64,000 bases of DNA from JASLQO01 sp002327525 (lineage in GTDB: Bacteria > Pseudomonadota > Gammaproteobacteria > Pseudomonadales > Azotimanducaceae). The position numbers and the translations under genes are program-made. The stretch is taken from positions 1 to 64,000 of the forward strand of contig JASLQO010000018.1 in assembly GCA_030744435.1 (NCBI GenBank), in the 5' to 3' direction. The notes below the pieces were generated by a model. That model had not been told where the DNA came from, searched no databases, and saw only the letters and a program-made list of their open reading frames with translations. Each line of letters begins with the position of its first letter. Position 1 is the first letter of the stretch. This document shows, in pieces, positions 15,605 through 24,890 of the stretch.

Positions 15605-16073
15605 GTGGCTCTCAATAGCGGGGAGCGTGGTCTTGTTCGACCAGCTGTCGAAATCGCTGGTGATGGCGAGTCTTGACTATGGCGATCGTGTGAGTGTGCT
15701 GCCGTTTTTCAGTTGGGTGCGCTGGCACAATGAGGGAGCGGCCTTTTCGATGTTTGCCGGGGGTGGCGGTTGGCAACGCTGGCTGTTCATCGCGCTTGCC
15801 ATCGGATTCTCCATCTTCATTGTGACGGAGTTGCGCAGGCTCTCGCCGGGCAAGTGGCTGATGGGGCTCGGCTATGCGCTGATCATGGGCGGAGCGCTTG
15901 GCAACATGGTCGACCGCGTGCGTCTTGAGTACGTGGTCGACTTCGTCCTGGTCCACTACGGCAGTTACTACTTCCCGGCGTTCAACGTAGCGGACGCCGC
16001 TCTGAGCATTGGTGCAGCGTTGTGGCTCTATGCCACGTGGCGCGAGGCTCGCCTGGAGAAAGCGGGTGTCTGA
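15588..16073 (+). CDS. lspA: lipoprotein signal peptidase (signal peptidase II)
   Basis: 161-residue inner-membrane aspartyl protease with four helices that removes prolipoprotein signal peptides. The catalytic Asp motifs are GGALGNMVDR and AFNVADAAL; the conserved WVRWHNEGAAFSMF precedes them. It starts inside ribF (17-base overlap) and its end overlaps the fkpB GTG start, so the three are translationally linked. Confidence 0.94.
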   Translation: MAQVGRWLSIAGSVVLFDQLSKSLVMASLDYGDRVSVLPFFSWVRWHNEGAAFSMFAGGGGWQRWLFIALAIGFSIFIVTELRRLSPGKWLMGLGYALIMGGALGNMVDRVRLEYVVDFVLVHYGSYYFPAFNVADAALSIGAALWLYATWREARLEKAGV

Positions 16074-16518
16074 TGTAGCCGCGAATTCGTCGCTGACGGT
16101 AGCCCGCGGCAGGCGTGTGCGCCTGCATTTCTCGCTGTTGCTCGACAACGGCGAGGAAGTGGACAGCACCCGCGGCGGCAGCGCCGGCGAGTGTGTCATC
16201 GGCGACGGCAGCCTGTTGCCCGGATTCGAGCACGCCATCGAGGGTATGAAAGCCGGTGAAGGCGGCCAGATCCCGATATCGGCGGCGGATGCGTTTGGTG
16301 AGCATCGGGCTGGCAACGTACAGACCATGAAGCGAGATGACTTCGCCGATCTGGAGGATCTCGCGGTGGGTCTCATCGTGTCTTTTGCGGGTCCTGGTGG
16401 AGAGCTGCCGGGTGTGATTCGGAACCTGTACGAGGAGAGCGTGGTCGTCGACTTCAATCATCCGCTGGCAGGTCGAGATATCGTATTCGATGTTGCAATT
16501 CTCTCCATAAGCCACTGA
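16066..16518 (+). CDS. fkpB: FKBP-type peptidyl-prolyl isomerase (SlpA/FkpB)
   Basis: 150-residue SlyD/FkpB-type isomerase: LHFSLLLDNGEEVDSTR, the FKBP motif GDGSLLPGFEHAIEGM, and the inserted-flap domain (DAFGEHRAGNVQTMKRDDF). The GTG at 16066 (with GGAG 7 bases upstream) overlaps the lspA end by 8 bases. In relatives ispH follows this gene; here the pilin operon begins instead after about 160 bases. Confidence 0.9.
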   Translation: MSDVAANSSLTVARGRRVRLHFSLLLDNGEEVDSTRGGSAGECVIGDGSLLPGFEHAIEGMKAGEGGQIPISAADAFGEHRAGNVQTMKRDDFADLEDLAVGLIVSFAGPGGELPGVIRNLYEESVVVDFNHPLAGRDIVFDVAILSISH

Positions 16519-16634
16519 AATATAACAATAAAATCAAAAAAAGCCCGTTCGTCGGTAAAATCGACCGTTCAGCCGGTCGGGGATGCCTCGGAAAAGGCCG
16601 TCCACTTACGATGATATGGGGACATGAACGGCGC

Positions 16635-16658
16635 ACACCGCGAAACGACGCGCGGTGT
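16635..16658 (+). promoter_or_regulatory. hairpin in the leader of the minor pilin operon
   Basis: ACACCGCG (16635-16642) pairs with CGCGGTGT (16651-16658) around an 8-base loop, ending 20 bases before the pilE start codon and just ahead of its ribosome site. A second small palindrome, CGACCG/CGGTCG, is at 16562-16579. No T-run follows either. I saw no convincing sigma54 (GG-N10-GC) site in 16519-16678. Confidence 0.4.
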
Positions 16659-16678
16659 TGCTCAAAGAGAAGTAACCG

Positions 16679-17224
16679 ATGCGTCTGAGGAGATCGCACA
16701 ACAATAGTCGAGACAGCGGATCAGAGAGTACCGGCCTGTCGACAGACGATTTCGGCAGCACTCGACTACAGGGCTTCACACTCACCGAGTTGCTCGTGGT
16801 GATTGCGATTCTATCGCTGATTTCGGCGGTGGCTATGCCCCTTTATACAGCCTATTCACAGCGCACCTACCGTGCTGAGGCGCAGGCCGATCTGCTCAAT
16901 TGTGCGCAGGCCATGGAGCGGTTCGCGAGCGAGGGTTTTACTTACCTCGGCGCGGCGGACACGGACGGCGATGGCGCGGGCGACGATGACAACGGACCGC
17001 TCGCCACCACGATCTGCGATCCCTTGTCCCAGGATCAGAACCGCTACGACTTCACCGTCACCGCCAGCACCGGAGGATTCGTACTGACCGCCACGCCGGT
17101 GGATGTCTCCGGCAACATGATGCGTGACGACGGCTTTCTGACTATTGACGATGCCGGGAACCGAGAGTGGGATGCTGACGATTCGGGTGCCATCGACGAT
17201 GGAGAGGACACTTGGGAGTCTTGA
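16679..17224 (+). CDS. pilE: type IV minor pilin, PilE-like
   Basis: 181-residue prepilin. A long 32-residue leader ends RLQG, followed by FTLTELLVVIAILSLIS, the type III (PilD-cleaved) signal and N-terminal helix with the essential Glu at position 5. The globular part has two Asp/Gly-rich loops (DTDGDGAGDDDNG and DADDSGAIDDGED) that look like Ca-binding loops. Two Cys may form the C-terminal disulfide. First gene of the operon; its TGA overlaps the ATG of the next pilin. Named by position and family; exact subtype is uncertain. Confidence 0.8.
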   Translation: MRLRRSHNNSRDSGSESTGLSTDDFGSTRLQGFTLTELLVVIAILSLISAVAMPLYTAYSQRTYRAEAQADLLNCAQAMERFASEGFTYLGAADTDGDGAGDDDNGPLATTICDPLSQDQNRYDFTVTASTGGFVLTATPVDVSGNMMRDDGFLTIDDAGNREWDADDSGAIDDGEDTWES

Positions 17225-17727
17225 TGCGAGGCGTTACGCTGATCGAGTTGCTGGTGACTCTGGGCGTCGCGGCGGTGCTGCTGGGACTGGCGGCACCCGC
17301 TTTCAACCAGTTCGTGATACAACGCCAGTTGACCGTGGCGATCAACGATCTCGTCATCGCCATCAACTACGCGCGCAGCGAAGCGGCCCACATCGGCAGC
17401 ACCGTCAGCGTTCAGGCGGCCGATGCCGAAGACGACAACGAGTGGGGCGGTGGTTACTGTGTGGTGACCGGCACGCCGGGCAATTGCACCGAACCCGTGC
17501 TGCGTCGATTCGCGCCAATCGATACGGGCACGTTGAACGGCATCGACGGTCCCAACGGCAATCTCGATGGCGTAGACACACTCAGTTTCGATGCACGTGG
17601 ATTGCTGACCTCGGGTGACGGTGGCGTGGTGCGGCTGTGTGCCGTTGACGGCACCAACCCGGGCAGGATACTGCGGGTCAACCTCATCGGCCGCACCACG
17701 ACGAATGATTTGGAGTGTGGAGAATGA
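17224..17727 (+). CDS. type IV pilus pseudopilin, FimT/FimU (GspH) family
   Basis: 167 residues with a very short leader (MRG) before VTLIELLVTLGVAAVLLGLA. The segment NDLVIAINYARSEAAHIGSTVSV is characteristic of FimT/GspH proteins, followed by a CVV...C pair. ATG 17224 sits in the pilE TGA (TGATG), with GGGAG six bases upstream; the same frame opens at TTG 17212 but that is less likely. It would cap or prime the pilus with PilV, PilW, PilX and PilE. Confidence 0.82.
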   Translation: MRGVTLIELLVTLGVAAVLLGLAAPAFNQFVIQRQLTVAINDLVIAINYARSEAAHIGSTVSVQAADAEDDNEWGGGYCVVTGTPGNCTEPVLRRFAPIDTGTLNGIDGPNGNLDGVDTLSFDARGLLTSGDGGVVRLCAVDGTNPGRILRVNLIGRTTTNDLECGE

Positions 17728-18254
17728 TGCGCCGGCGGATACGGGGTTTTTCCATGATCGAACTTCTGGTGGCCGTTCTCGTGATGGGCATAGGCGTTTT
17801 GGGCATCACGGGGCTGCAGATGGTGAGTCTGCAGAATAATCGCGGTGCGCTCATGCGGGCAGAAGCCGTGCAACTTGCCTACGACATGATGGACAGGATA
17901 CGCGCCAACCCCGCCGGTATACCGGCGGGTATGGACTACAACGGCCTGAATCTCGGCGATAGTCCACCTGCCGCGGCCGATTGCAATTACGGGGATTGTT
18001 CTCAGGCCCAGATGGTGAGTTTCGATCAGGCGGTTTGGAAATGCTCGCTCGGCGGATTTGAGGATGACGAGCGGTGCGTCGCGTTGCGTGATCCTGCCGG
18101 CGGCGTGCTGCCGCCATTCAAGGAACAACCCGGGCTTCCGGCGGGCGATGGTTCCATCGCGGTGGATGGTGGCACGGGACTCATAACGGTTTCCGTGCAG
18201 TGGACGGAGAACAACGACGTGGTGCGGATCGTCAGCGTGGACAGTCAGGGATGA
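17724..18254 (+). CDS. pilV: type IV pilus minor pilin PilV
   Basis: 176 residues. The leader MMRRRIRG is followed by FSMIELLVAVLVMGIGVLGITGLQM and ENxR-like MVSLQNNRGALMRAEAVQLAYDMMDRIRANP, the hallmark of PilV. Cys residues in NYGDCS, WKCS and ERC are typical of the disulfide-bonded head. Start ATG 17724 overlaps the previous stop; a second ATG at 17727 is equally possible. Confidence 0.88.
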   Translation: MMRRRIRGFSMIELLVAVLVMGIGVLGITGLQMVSLQNNRGALMRAEAVQLAYDMMDRIRANPAGIPAGMDYNGLNLGDSPPAAADCNYGDCSQAQMVSFDQAVWKCSLGGFEDDERCVALRDPAGGVLPPFKEQPGLPAGDGSIAVDGGTGLITVSVQWTENNDVVRIVSVDSQG

Positions 18255-19354
18255 AGGTCGAACAGTTACCCGGACAGAGCGCGGGTTTCTCACTCATCGA
18301 GCTAATGCTCGCGATGGGACTCGGCCTCATCGTCACGTATGGAATAGTGCAGCTGTTCATTGGCAACAGTCAGACCAACGCACTGCTGACCGGACAGTCG
18401 CGATTGCAGGAGAACGCCCGCTACGCGCTCGAATTCATAAGTCAGTCGGCGCGCACGGCCGGCTACTTCGGCTGCGATCCGGATGCAGACAAGATATACA
18501 ACACATTGAATGCGAGCTGGAATCAGGTGTTCGAGTTCAATATCACTCGTCCCATCGAGGCCTTCGACTACGTTGGAGACGGTAATTCGACCGCTCCGGG
18601 TGCGTGGGCACCGAGTATCGCCCCACTACCTCGCATGACGGGTGGCGGCAGCATCAACACGTTCAAAGATGGGACCGGCATCGACCTGTCGGAAGTCGTA
18701 CCCGGCACGGATATGGTCGTTTTCAGGCGTGTCGAGATCCCGGGTTACCGCACCGCGGACATCGTGCAGCCAACGGCGAATCCCGTGGTCGAAGATAACG
18801 GCGAAATGGACATCGCAGTAGACGATTTCGTCGTGATCAGCAATTGTGAGCAGGCGGCGTTGTTTCGCGTGACGGGACTGACCGGCGGAGCGGGTGGGAC
18901 GACGCTCGTGCGGGGAACCGGCGCCGGGCTATACGATAATGCCGCCACGGAGACGCTCTCGGAACTCGGCGTCCCCTTTGGCGATGCCGTGAGTAGTCAG
19001 GGTACCGTGGTCGGTCGTGTGGCCACCGACATCTACTACATCGCGCAGGGCGCCGGTACCAACAACAGAGATCAGCGCACGCTCGCTCTGTGGAGACGAT
19101 CGGGGACCGCCGCGCCCGTGGAGCTCGTCGAGGGGGTGCGCGATCTGCAGATTCGATTCGGCATAGACAATACCCCGCACGACAACATCGATGCACCGAA
19201 CCGGTACGTGGATTTCGACGGACTTGGCAGCAACGACGTCGTGCGGGCGATGCGTGTCGAGATCACGGCGAGTACGGTGGATGTGGTCACCGACAGTGAT
19301 CAGCCCGTACAGCGGACCTTCAGCACGACGATCAGTCTGAGGAACACCGGATGA
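18251..19354 (+). CDS. pilW: type IV pilus minor pilin PilW
   Basis: 367 residues. The leader ends SAG before FSLIELMLAMGLGLIVTYGI, followed by the diagnostic PilW stretch LLTGQSRLQENARYALEFISQSARTAGYFGCD. The long C-terminal half includes GVRDLQIRFGID, common in PilW. ATGA overlaps join it to pilV before and pilX after, so the whole set is translated in series. Confidence 0.9.
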   Translation: MKVEQLPGQSAGFSLIELMLAMGLGLIVTYGIVQLFIGNSQTNALLTGQSRLQENARYALEFISQSARTAGYFGCDPDADKIYNTLNASWNQVFEFNITRPIEAFDYVGDGNSTAPGAWAPSIAPLPRMTGGGSINTFKDGTGIDLSEVVPGTDMVVFRRVEIPGYRTADIVQPTANPVVEDNGEMDIAVDDFVVISNCEQAALFRVTGLTGGAGGTTLVRGTGAGLYDNAATETLSELGVPFGDAVSSQGTVVGRVATDIYYIAQGAGTNNRDQRTLALWRRSGTAAPVELVEGVRDLQIRFGIDNTPHDNIDAPNRYVDFDGLGSNDVVRAMRVEITASTVDVVTDSDQPVQRTFSTTISLRNTG

Positions 19355-19905
19355 CTTTCATCAGAAAAACGATTCGCCGAAAAGAAGGCGGCGTGGTGCT
19401 GTTCATCAGCCTCGTGCTGCTGTTGGTGTTGACCATTGCAGGTGTCTCTGCTGTGCAGACCACCAGTCTGGAAGAACGAATGGCGCGCAATTCCCACGAC
19501 ACGCTCATTGCTTTCCAGGCGGCCGAGTCGGCGCTGCGGGAGGGCGAGCGTTATCTCGAAGATAACGTCACTTCCACGGCGCTGTTCATGGGCAAGGTGG
19601 GCGCCGGCGGGTTGTGGGACAAGCCAGCCTTCGGTGACCCGAAACGGTGGGAGATCGCGGATGTGTGGAACGGCGGTGGGAGTAGCGTCGAAGTGGAGAC
19701 GGCAATCGGTGGGGTCGCGGAACAGCCCCGCTACATAATCGAGTGGATTGCCACCGTGCAGCGGGAAGGCAATCCGTATCTGTTGGAAGAATCCACCAGC
19801 GGCATACTGGATCGCGTAGAGGTGTTTCGGGTGACGGCGCGAGGCGTCGGCGGCTCGCCGACCGCACGGGTGTTGTTGCAGAGTACCTTTGGGATGGTGT
19901 TCTGA
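19351..19905 (+). CDS. pilX: type IV pilus assembly protein PilX
   Basis: 184 residues. No G-F/L type prepilin site, but the PilX N-terminal domain is clear: EGGVVLFISLVLLLVLTIAGVSAVQTTSLEERMARN, then FQAAESALREGE. PilX and PilW are known to help place PilY1 at the pilus tip. The stop overlaps the PilY1 start (TGATG). Confidence 0.88.
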   Translation: MTFIRKTIRRKEGGVVLFISLVLLLVLTIAGVSAVQTTSLEERMARNSHDTLIAFQAAESALREGERYLEDNVTSTALFMGKVGAGGLWDKPAFGDPKRWEIADVWNGGGSSVEVETAIGGVAEQPRYIIEWIATVQREGNPYLLEESTSGILDRVEVFRVTARGVGGSPTARVLLQSTFGMVF

Positions 19906-22900
19906 TGGGTCATTTCGCGCAGCGCAGCACCGTCAAGCTCCTGATCGCCATCGGCCTGTGGCTTCCGGGCGCAGCCCCGGCATTGGCGGACAATCAGCCA
20001 CCATACGTTGCTAGCAGCATCGCTCCCGTGGCGATGAACGAGGATGACGATGTCCTTGGCATCGACCTCACCGGGGTGTTCGACGATCCTGACATCGCGG
20101 CTGGCGACTCGTTGAGTATCACGGTGATAGCGACCAGCAACCCGGGGTTGTTCGATGATGTCTCGATGGACGCCACCTTTCCCGAGCGTCTTATCGTGCA
20201 ACTAGCCGCTGATGCGTTCGGCTCATCGTCGATCACGGTTCAGGCGACGGATTTGGCAGGCGCCAGTGTGACCTACGACGTACTGATACAGGTTGCGGAG
20301 CTGAGCCCGGCGGCCGTGGACGATTCGGCGACCATGCAGGAAGACGACGCGGCGGGCTTCATTACCATCGACGTTCTCGCCAACGACACCCTGGGTGACC
20401 TGCCGGCCACGATCGTCTCCGTTGGCCGCAGCTGGACCGATCCGTTTACCGGCCAGACTTATGTGGGCGTATCCAATTCCGAACCCACGACGCAGAAAGA
20501 CGAGACCGGTACGGATGTGACGCTGCCGAACGCCACGATGTCGGTGGTTTCCGGAAAGGTCAACTACTTGCCGAAGCCCAACTATTCGGGCGTGGACACT
20601 TTCGATTACACCATGCAGGATGCCGACGGCCACACCTCGAGCGCCATCGTGACGGTGACGGTAGTCGACGAAGCCGATGCGCCACGTGTCTACGCCACAC
20701 CAAGCTACAGCGTCGTTCAACAGTCGACACTCGACGTGCTCGCCGACGGAGGACTGCTCACCTATGCGGTGGACGATGACGGCGACGCGCTGGAAGTACG
20801 GCTTTTGTCCGTTCCGGGCCACGTGCAAGCGCCGTTGGAGGCCAACTTCGAAGTCAACGCCGACGGATCGTTCCGGTATACGCCAGATCCGGCATACGGA
20901 GATGACCCCGGCGAAGACGTGGACACCTTTATGGTGATCATGTGGGATGAGAGCGATGGGCTCGCCTCTGAACCCGTGGAAGTGGTCATCAGTATCGATG
21001 CACTGAACACCGACTCCGATGCGCCGCCTTCGGGACAGGTGCAGTTCGGCCACGACCTGGCCGATGTACCGCTCGAGAGTGCGATCTCAGCCGAAGCCAA
21101 CGTGCTGGTCGTGATGGACGACTCGGGCTCGATGGACTGGTCGGTCATGACGCCGGAAATGGGAGGTGAGTTCTCACTCAACAACTCGCTGGTCAAGGAA
21201 GAGCACCTCCCTAGCTTTTCTCGAGCGTTCCTCTACGTGTACAAACTCGCGACCAACATCTACCAGGGCAGCCGCATCGTGCCCACAGAGGAGACACTGG
21301 CGGCCGATAGTGATTTCGACGGCAACGACTATGGTGTGTGGCGGGCGCGCAATCCGCGCTACAACACCGTCTATTACGATCACGAGGTGCGCTACATACC
21401 ATGGGCGGGCCTGGATCGCGACGGTGTAGTATTCGAAGACGCACAATGGCCTATCGGTGTACTCGATCCGTTCGATGTGAGCGTGCAGACCATCGACCTG
21501 AGTCTGCACCACACCTTCATGTCCAGAAGGGTTCCGGTAACCCGTGGCAACTGGGCGCAGGGCCACAAGGGAGTGACCAACGTCGATGTGTACTTTCCTT
21601 ATTACTACCGAACCACGGCGGCTGCCGGAGCGGTTCCCGGGCCCGACGAGATGGGGACGAAGGTGGTCATTGACGGTGTGTTTCCCATCACGCTGGAAAA
21701 TGGCACGCAGATCAACTACTACCCGGGCGGGCCGGACCGGCGCGACTGCGCGGACGGAGACGATGATCCACTCATCTGCACGTTCGCCCAGGAACGCCAG
21801 AACTTCGTGAACTGGTTCACCTACTACCGAAGCCGAGAGTACACGGCCAAGGGCGCACTAGGCCAGGCGGTGGCGAATGCTACGAGCATGAGGGTCGGCT
21901 ACGCGGCCATGAACAACGCCAACGAGCGCGAACACATCGACAGTCTGAATGGTTCGTTCCGCACCGGGCACAAGAAGGAATTAATGGATCAGATCTACCA
22001 GACTACTTCCGACGACATAACCCCACTGCGTGGAGTGCTCGACCGCGCCGGCCGGCACTTCGAGTGCGTCGCGGGAGATGTGTTCGGCAGCACGGCCGCT
22101 TCCGAACCTGGTGACGCGGCGTGCCCGGTGCTTGCTGCTCCCGATGGACAGTGTCAGAACAATTTCACGCTACTAACTTCTGATGGTGTGTGGAATGGCG
22201 AGTTCACCACCGAGGATCATGACAGCGAAGTGGGTCCCGGCAGCTCGGCCTTCGACGGTGGCATGTTCGGTGACAATCGCGAGTCCACGCTTGCCGACAT
22301 CGCCATGCACTACTACGAACGCGATCTGCACGGGCTTGCAGACGGTGTGCCCACCACGCAACGGGACCGGGACTGGGCGCCTCTGTCCGCCTTCGGCTCG
22401 CAGGGTGAGCTGATGCACCAGCACATGAAGACCTTCACCGTGGGTTTCGGCGTCGACGGCTCGATATCGTTTTCTGACCTGCCGGTTGGGGATGGCAATG
22501 CGGCCACCGGTTACACCACACCGTTTGCCTGGGGTGATCCGTTCAACGGTGGTGTGGACAAGATAGACGATATGTTTCACGCGGCGGTGAACGGGCGGGG
22601 CGAGTTCCTGCAGGCGAATAATCCGGTGCTTCTCTCACAGGCTTTCCGGAATGCATTCGAACAGTTTGCCGAAGGATCGATGTCGGTATCGGCAGTGGCG
22701 TTCAATTCTACTTCGCTGCGCGAGGAGACCATGGAGTATCGCGGTTTTTTCAACCTAAGGAGCAACAGCGGTGATCTGCGGGCGCTGCGTGTGGACCCGA
22801 ACGACGGGGTTGTGGATATACTCGACCCGGTGTGGAGCGCGGCCCAGGCCATGGACGATACCGCAGCCGAGGACCGCGTGATCGTCACCTTCAACGACGA

Positions 22901-24890
22901 CGCGGGGTACGGCACGTTGTTTGAATACGATGCGCTCGCAGCAGACCAGCAGGCCACACTCACCGAAGGCGAACTGGAGTGGTTGCGTGGTGTCCGGCAG
23001 GATGAAGAACCCGCGGGTACGCTGCGCTCGCGAGACTCGCAGGAAGGGCTACTCGGTGACATCGTGCACTCTTCACCGCAACTGGTTGGCGCTCCGCGCG
23101 CCATCCGGCGTGATCAGGCGCCGTACCCGACGGCCTCCTCCGATCTGTACTCCCGATTTGTGAGCGACAATGCATCAAGACGGAGGGTGGTCTACGTCGG
23201 GGCCAATGACGGCATGTTGCACGGATTCGACGCAGGCGACGATCAGAGTGATAGCGGAGATGGTTCAGAGCTCATTGCCTATGTACCCAACAAAGTCATT
23301 GACGACAGTCAGCGCTTTTCCAACAGACTCAACCAGCTGATGTCGCCCGCCTATTCGCACCGCTTCTTCGTGGACCTCACACCCACTATCGAAGACGTGT
23401 TCATGAAAGCCTCGGCCGTTGCTACCTCGCGTTCCTGGAACTCCGTGCTGGTTGGCGGTCTGGGTGGCGGAGGCAAGGGCTACTTCGCGCTCAACGTGAC
23501 GGATCCCTCGCGCTTCACCACCGCCTTGGCACCCGACACGGTGCTGTGGGAATTCACCGACGACGATGACACCTATCCGGTGGACTCGGACGGTGATCCG
23601 CTGCTTGATGCCGATGGCAGCCTGTTGGTCGACCTGACGGGTGAACCGGCCAAGGATCTCGGCTACGCGCTCAACCAGGCGCGCATCGCGATGAGTAATG
23701 CCGAGACCGACGGCGGCGACAAGGAGTGGGTGGCCGTGTTCGGCAACGGGTACAACAGCACCGCTGGAATCGCCAAGCTGTTTGTCCTGTTCGTCGAAAG
23801 GGGACTCGATGGCTGGAGCGAGGGTGACTTCGTCAAGTTGTCCACCGATGAGGGTGTGCGATTGGCTCCGGATGCATTGGCCGGGCTGCCGAACGGGTTG
23901 GGCGAACCGGCGCTGCTCGATGTAGACGCCAACGGTACCCTCGATCGAGCCTATGCGGGAGATCAGTTTGGCAACCTGTACCGCTTCGATATAGCGGACA
24001 CCAACCCGGACAACTGGTCCGTGACCAAGCTGTTCCAGGCGACCTACGACGGTACGCTTTCAACCCGTCAGCCGATCACCAAACAACCGCTTGTCGTCAA
24101 GCATCCGACGGAGTCGGGCTTCATGTTGGTGTTCGGCACTGGCAGCTACCTAACCGAGGCGGACGGCACCGACACCGAGATTCAGTCTCTGTACGGGATC
24201 TGGGAGCGCGACGAAGTGGCACCCGCCACGGCGGACCCCGCGGCAAAACTTTCGAGGTTGGTCGAACAGAACATCATGAACATCGTGGACGAGAGCAACA
24301 CCAACTTTCCTCGCCAGCGTGTGATAGAGGCCAGCGAAGTGGTTTATACGCCCGACGCCGGCAGCGAAGGCACCTACGGGTGGTACATCGACCTGGATGC
24401 TGTGCGGGCGACTACCACGCTCTCCGGCAATCCCAACTCGGATGATAGTGGACGGGCGCCGCCGGATCCTCAGTATCCGGGTGAACGGGCTGTCCGGCGT
24501 ATCCTCGCACGCGGAGATGCGTTGATCATGACTACCGTAATCCCGCGTGATGCCAACACCTGCTTCCGCGCGCCGCCGGGCTCCAGTTTTCCGATCGACC
24601 CGTTGACAGGGGGATCGCCGAAGCGGCCGATCTTCGATGTCAACAACGATGGCATCATCGACGACGCCGATCTTATCAGTTTGAACGGCGGCGAGTATGC
24701 CGCGGGAATCGTATTGGATACAGACGATTTGGACGGGACACTGGTGGATCCGTCGCTGCTGATAGGCAACGGTGATTCCGACTTCCTGTTCCTGAGCGGC
24801 GGTGATGATCAGCTCAGCATTCGTATCTCGGGATCGGGGGACGACAAGGTAGGACGTCTGTCCTGGCTGGAGTTGATCAATGCGAACTAG
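19905..24890 (+). CDS. pilY1: PilY1-type pilus tip adhesin with N-terminal Ig/cadherin-like domains
   Basis: 1661-residue exported protein (signal peptide to about ALADN). Residues ~30-360 hold Ig/cadherin-like repeats of the kind found in RTX adhesins: DDSATMQEDDAAG...VLANDTLGD, YLPKPNYSGVDTFDYTMQD, VVDEADAP. A von Willebrand A region begins NVLVVMDDSGSMDWS, with the MIDAS DxSxS at about residues 404-409. The C-terminal PilC/PilY beta-propeller starts near residue 1090 (VVYVGANDGMLHGFDAG) and contains the Ca loop DVDANGTLDRAYAGD (~1340). A dockerin-like EF loop DVNNDGIIDDAD lies near 1580. The start is the ATG overlapping the pilX stop; the longer open frame is not used. P. aeruginosa PilY1 (about 1160 residues) lacks the N-terminal repeats. 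Confidence 0.9.
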   Translation: MGHFAQRSTVKLLIAIGLWLPGAAPALADNQPPYVASSIAPVAMNEDDDVLGIDLTGVFDDPDIAAGDSLSITVIATSNPGLFDDVSMDATFPERLIVQLAADAFGSSSITVQATDLAGASVTYDVLIQVAELSPAAVDDSATMQEDDAAGFITIDVLANDTLGDLPATIVSVGRSWTDPFTGQTYVGVSNSEPTTQKDETGTDVTLPNATMSVVSGKVNYLPKPNYSGVDTFDYTMQDADGHTSSAIVTVTVVDEADAPRVYATPSYSVVQQSTLDVLADGGLLTYAVDDDGDALEVRLLSVPGHVQAPLEANFEVNADGSFRYTPDPAYGDDPGEDVDTFMVIMWDESDGLASEPVEVVISIDALNTDSDAPPSGQVQFGHDLADVPLESAISAEANVLVVMDDSGSMDWSVMTPEMGGEFSLNNSLVKEEHLPSFSRAFLYVYKLATNIYQGSRIVPTEETLAADSDFDGNDYGVWRARNPRYNTVYYDHEVRYIPWAGLDRDGVVFEDAQWPIGVLDPFDVSVQTIDLSLHHTFMSRRVPVTRGNWAQGHKGVTNVDVYFPYYYRTTAAAGAVPGPDEMGTKVVIDGVFPITLENGTQINYYPGGPDRRDCADGDDDPLICTFAQERQNFVNWFTYYRSREYTAKGALGQAVANATSMRVGYAAMNNANEREHIDSLNGSFRTGHKKELMDQIYQTTSDDITPLRGVLDRAGRHFECVAGDVFGSTAASEPGDAACPVLAAPDGQCQNNFTLLTSDGVWNGEFTTEDHDSEVGPGSSAFDGGMFGDNRESTLADIAMHYYERDLHGLADGVPTTQRDRDWAPLSAFGSQGELMHQHMKTFTVGFGVDGSISFSDLPVGDGNAATGYTTPFAWGDPFNGGVDKIDDMFHAAVNGRGEFLQANNPVLLSQAFRNAFEQFAEGSMSVSAVAFNSTSLREETMEYRGFFNLRSNSGDLRALRVDPNDGVVDILDPVWSAAQAMDDTAAEDRVIVTFNDDAGYGTLFEYDALAADQQATLTEGELEWLRGVRQDEEPAGTLRSRDSQEGLLGDIVHSSPQLVGAPRAIRRDQAPYPTASSDLYSRFVSDNASRRRVVYVGANDGMLHGFDAGDDQSDSGDGSELIAYVPNKVIDDSQRFSNRLNQLMSPAYSHRFFVDLTPTIEDVFMKASAVATSRSWNSVLVGGLGGGGKGYFALNVTDPSRFTTALAPDTVLWEFTDDDDTYPVDSDGDPLLDADGSLLVDLTGEPAKDLGYALNQARIAMSNAETDGGDKEWVAVFGNGYNSTAGIAKLFVLFVERGLDGWSEGDFVKLSTDEGVRLAPDALAGLPNGLGEPALLDVDANGTLDRAYAGDQFGNLYRFDIADTNPDNWSVTKLFQATYDGTLSTRQPITKQPLVVKHPTESGFMLVFGTGSYLTEADGTDTEIQSLYGIWERDEVAPATADPAAKLSRLVEQNIMNIVDESNTNFPRQRVIEASEVVYTPDAGSEGTYGWYIDLDAVRATTTLSGNPNSDDSGRAPPDPQYPGERAVRRILARGDALIMTTVIPRDANTCFRAPPGSSFPIDPLTGGSPKRPIFDVNNDGIIDDADLISLNGGEYAAGIVLDTDDLDGTLVDPSLLIGNGDSDFLFLSGGDDQLSIRISGSGDDKVGRLSWLELINAN

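Noticed and set aside
16519..16678. Sigma54 promoter for the minor pilin operon
   Set aside because: I looked for GG-N10-GC with the TGGCAC/TTGC context and found no convincing match on the plus strand.
19743..19904. Upstream extension of PilY1
   Set aside because: It lies inside pilX in another frame, and a signal peptide starts at the ATG overlapping the pilX stop.
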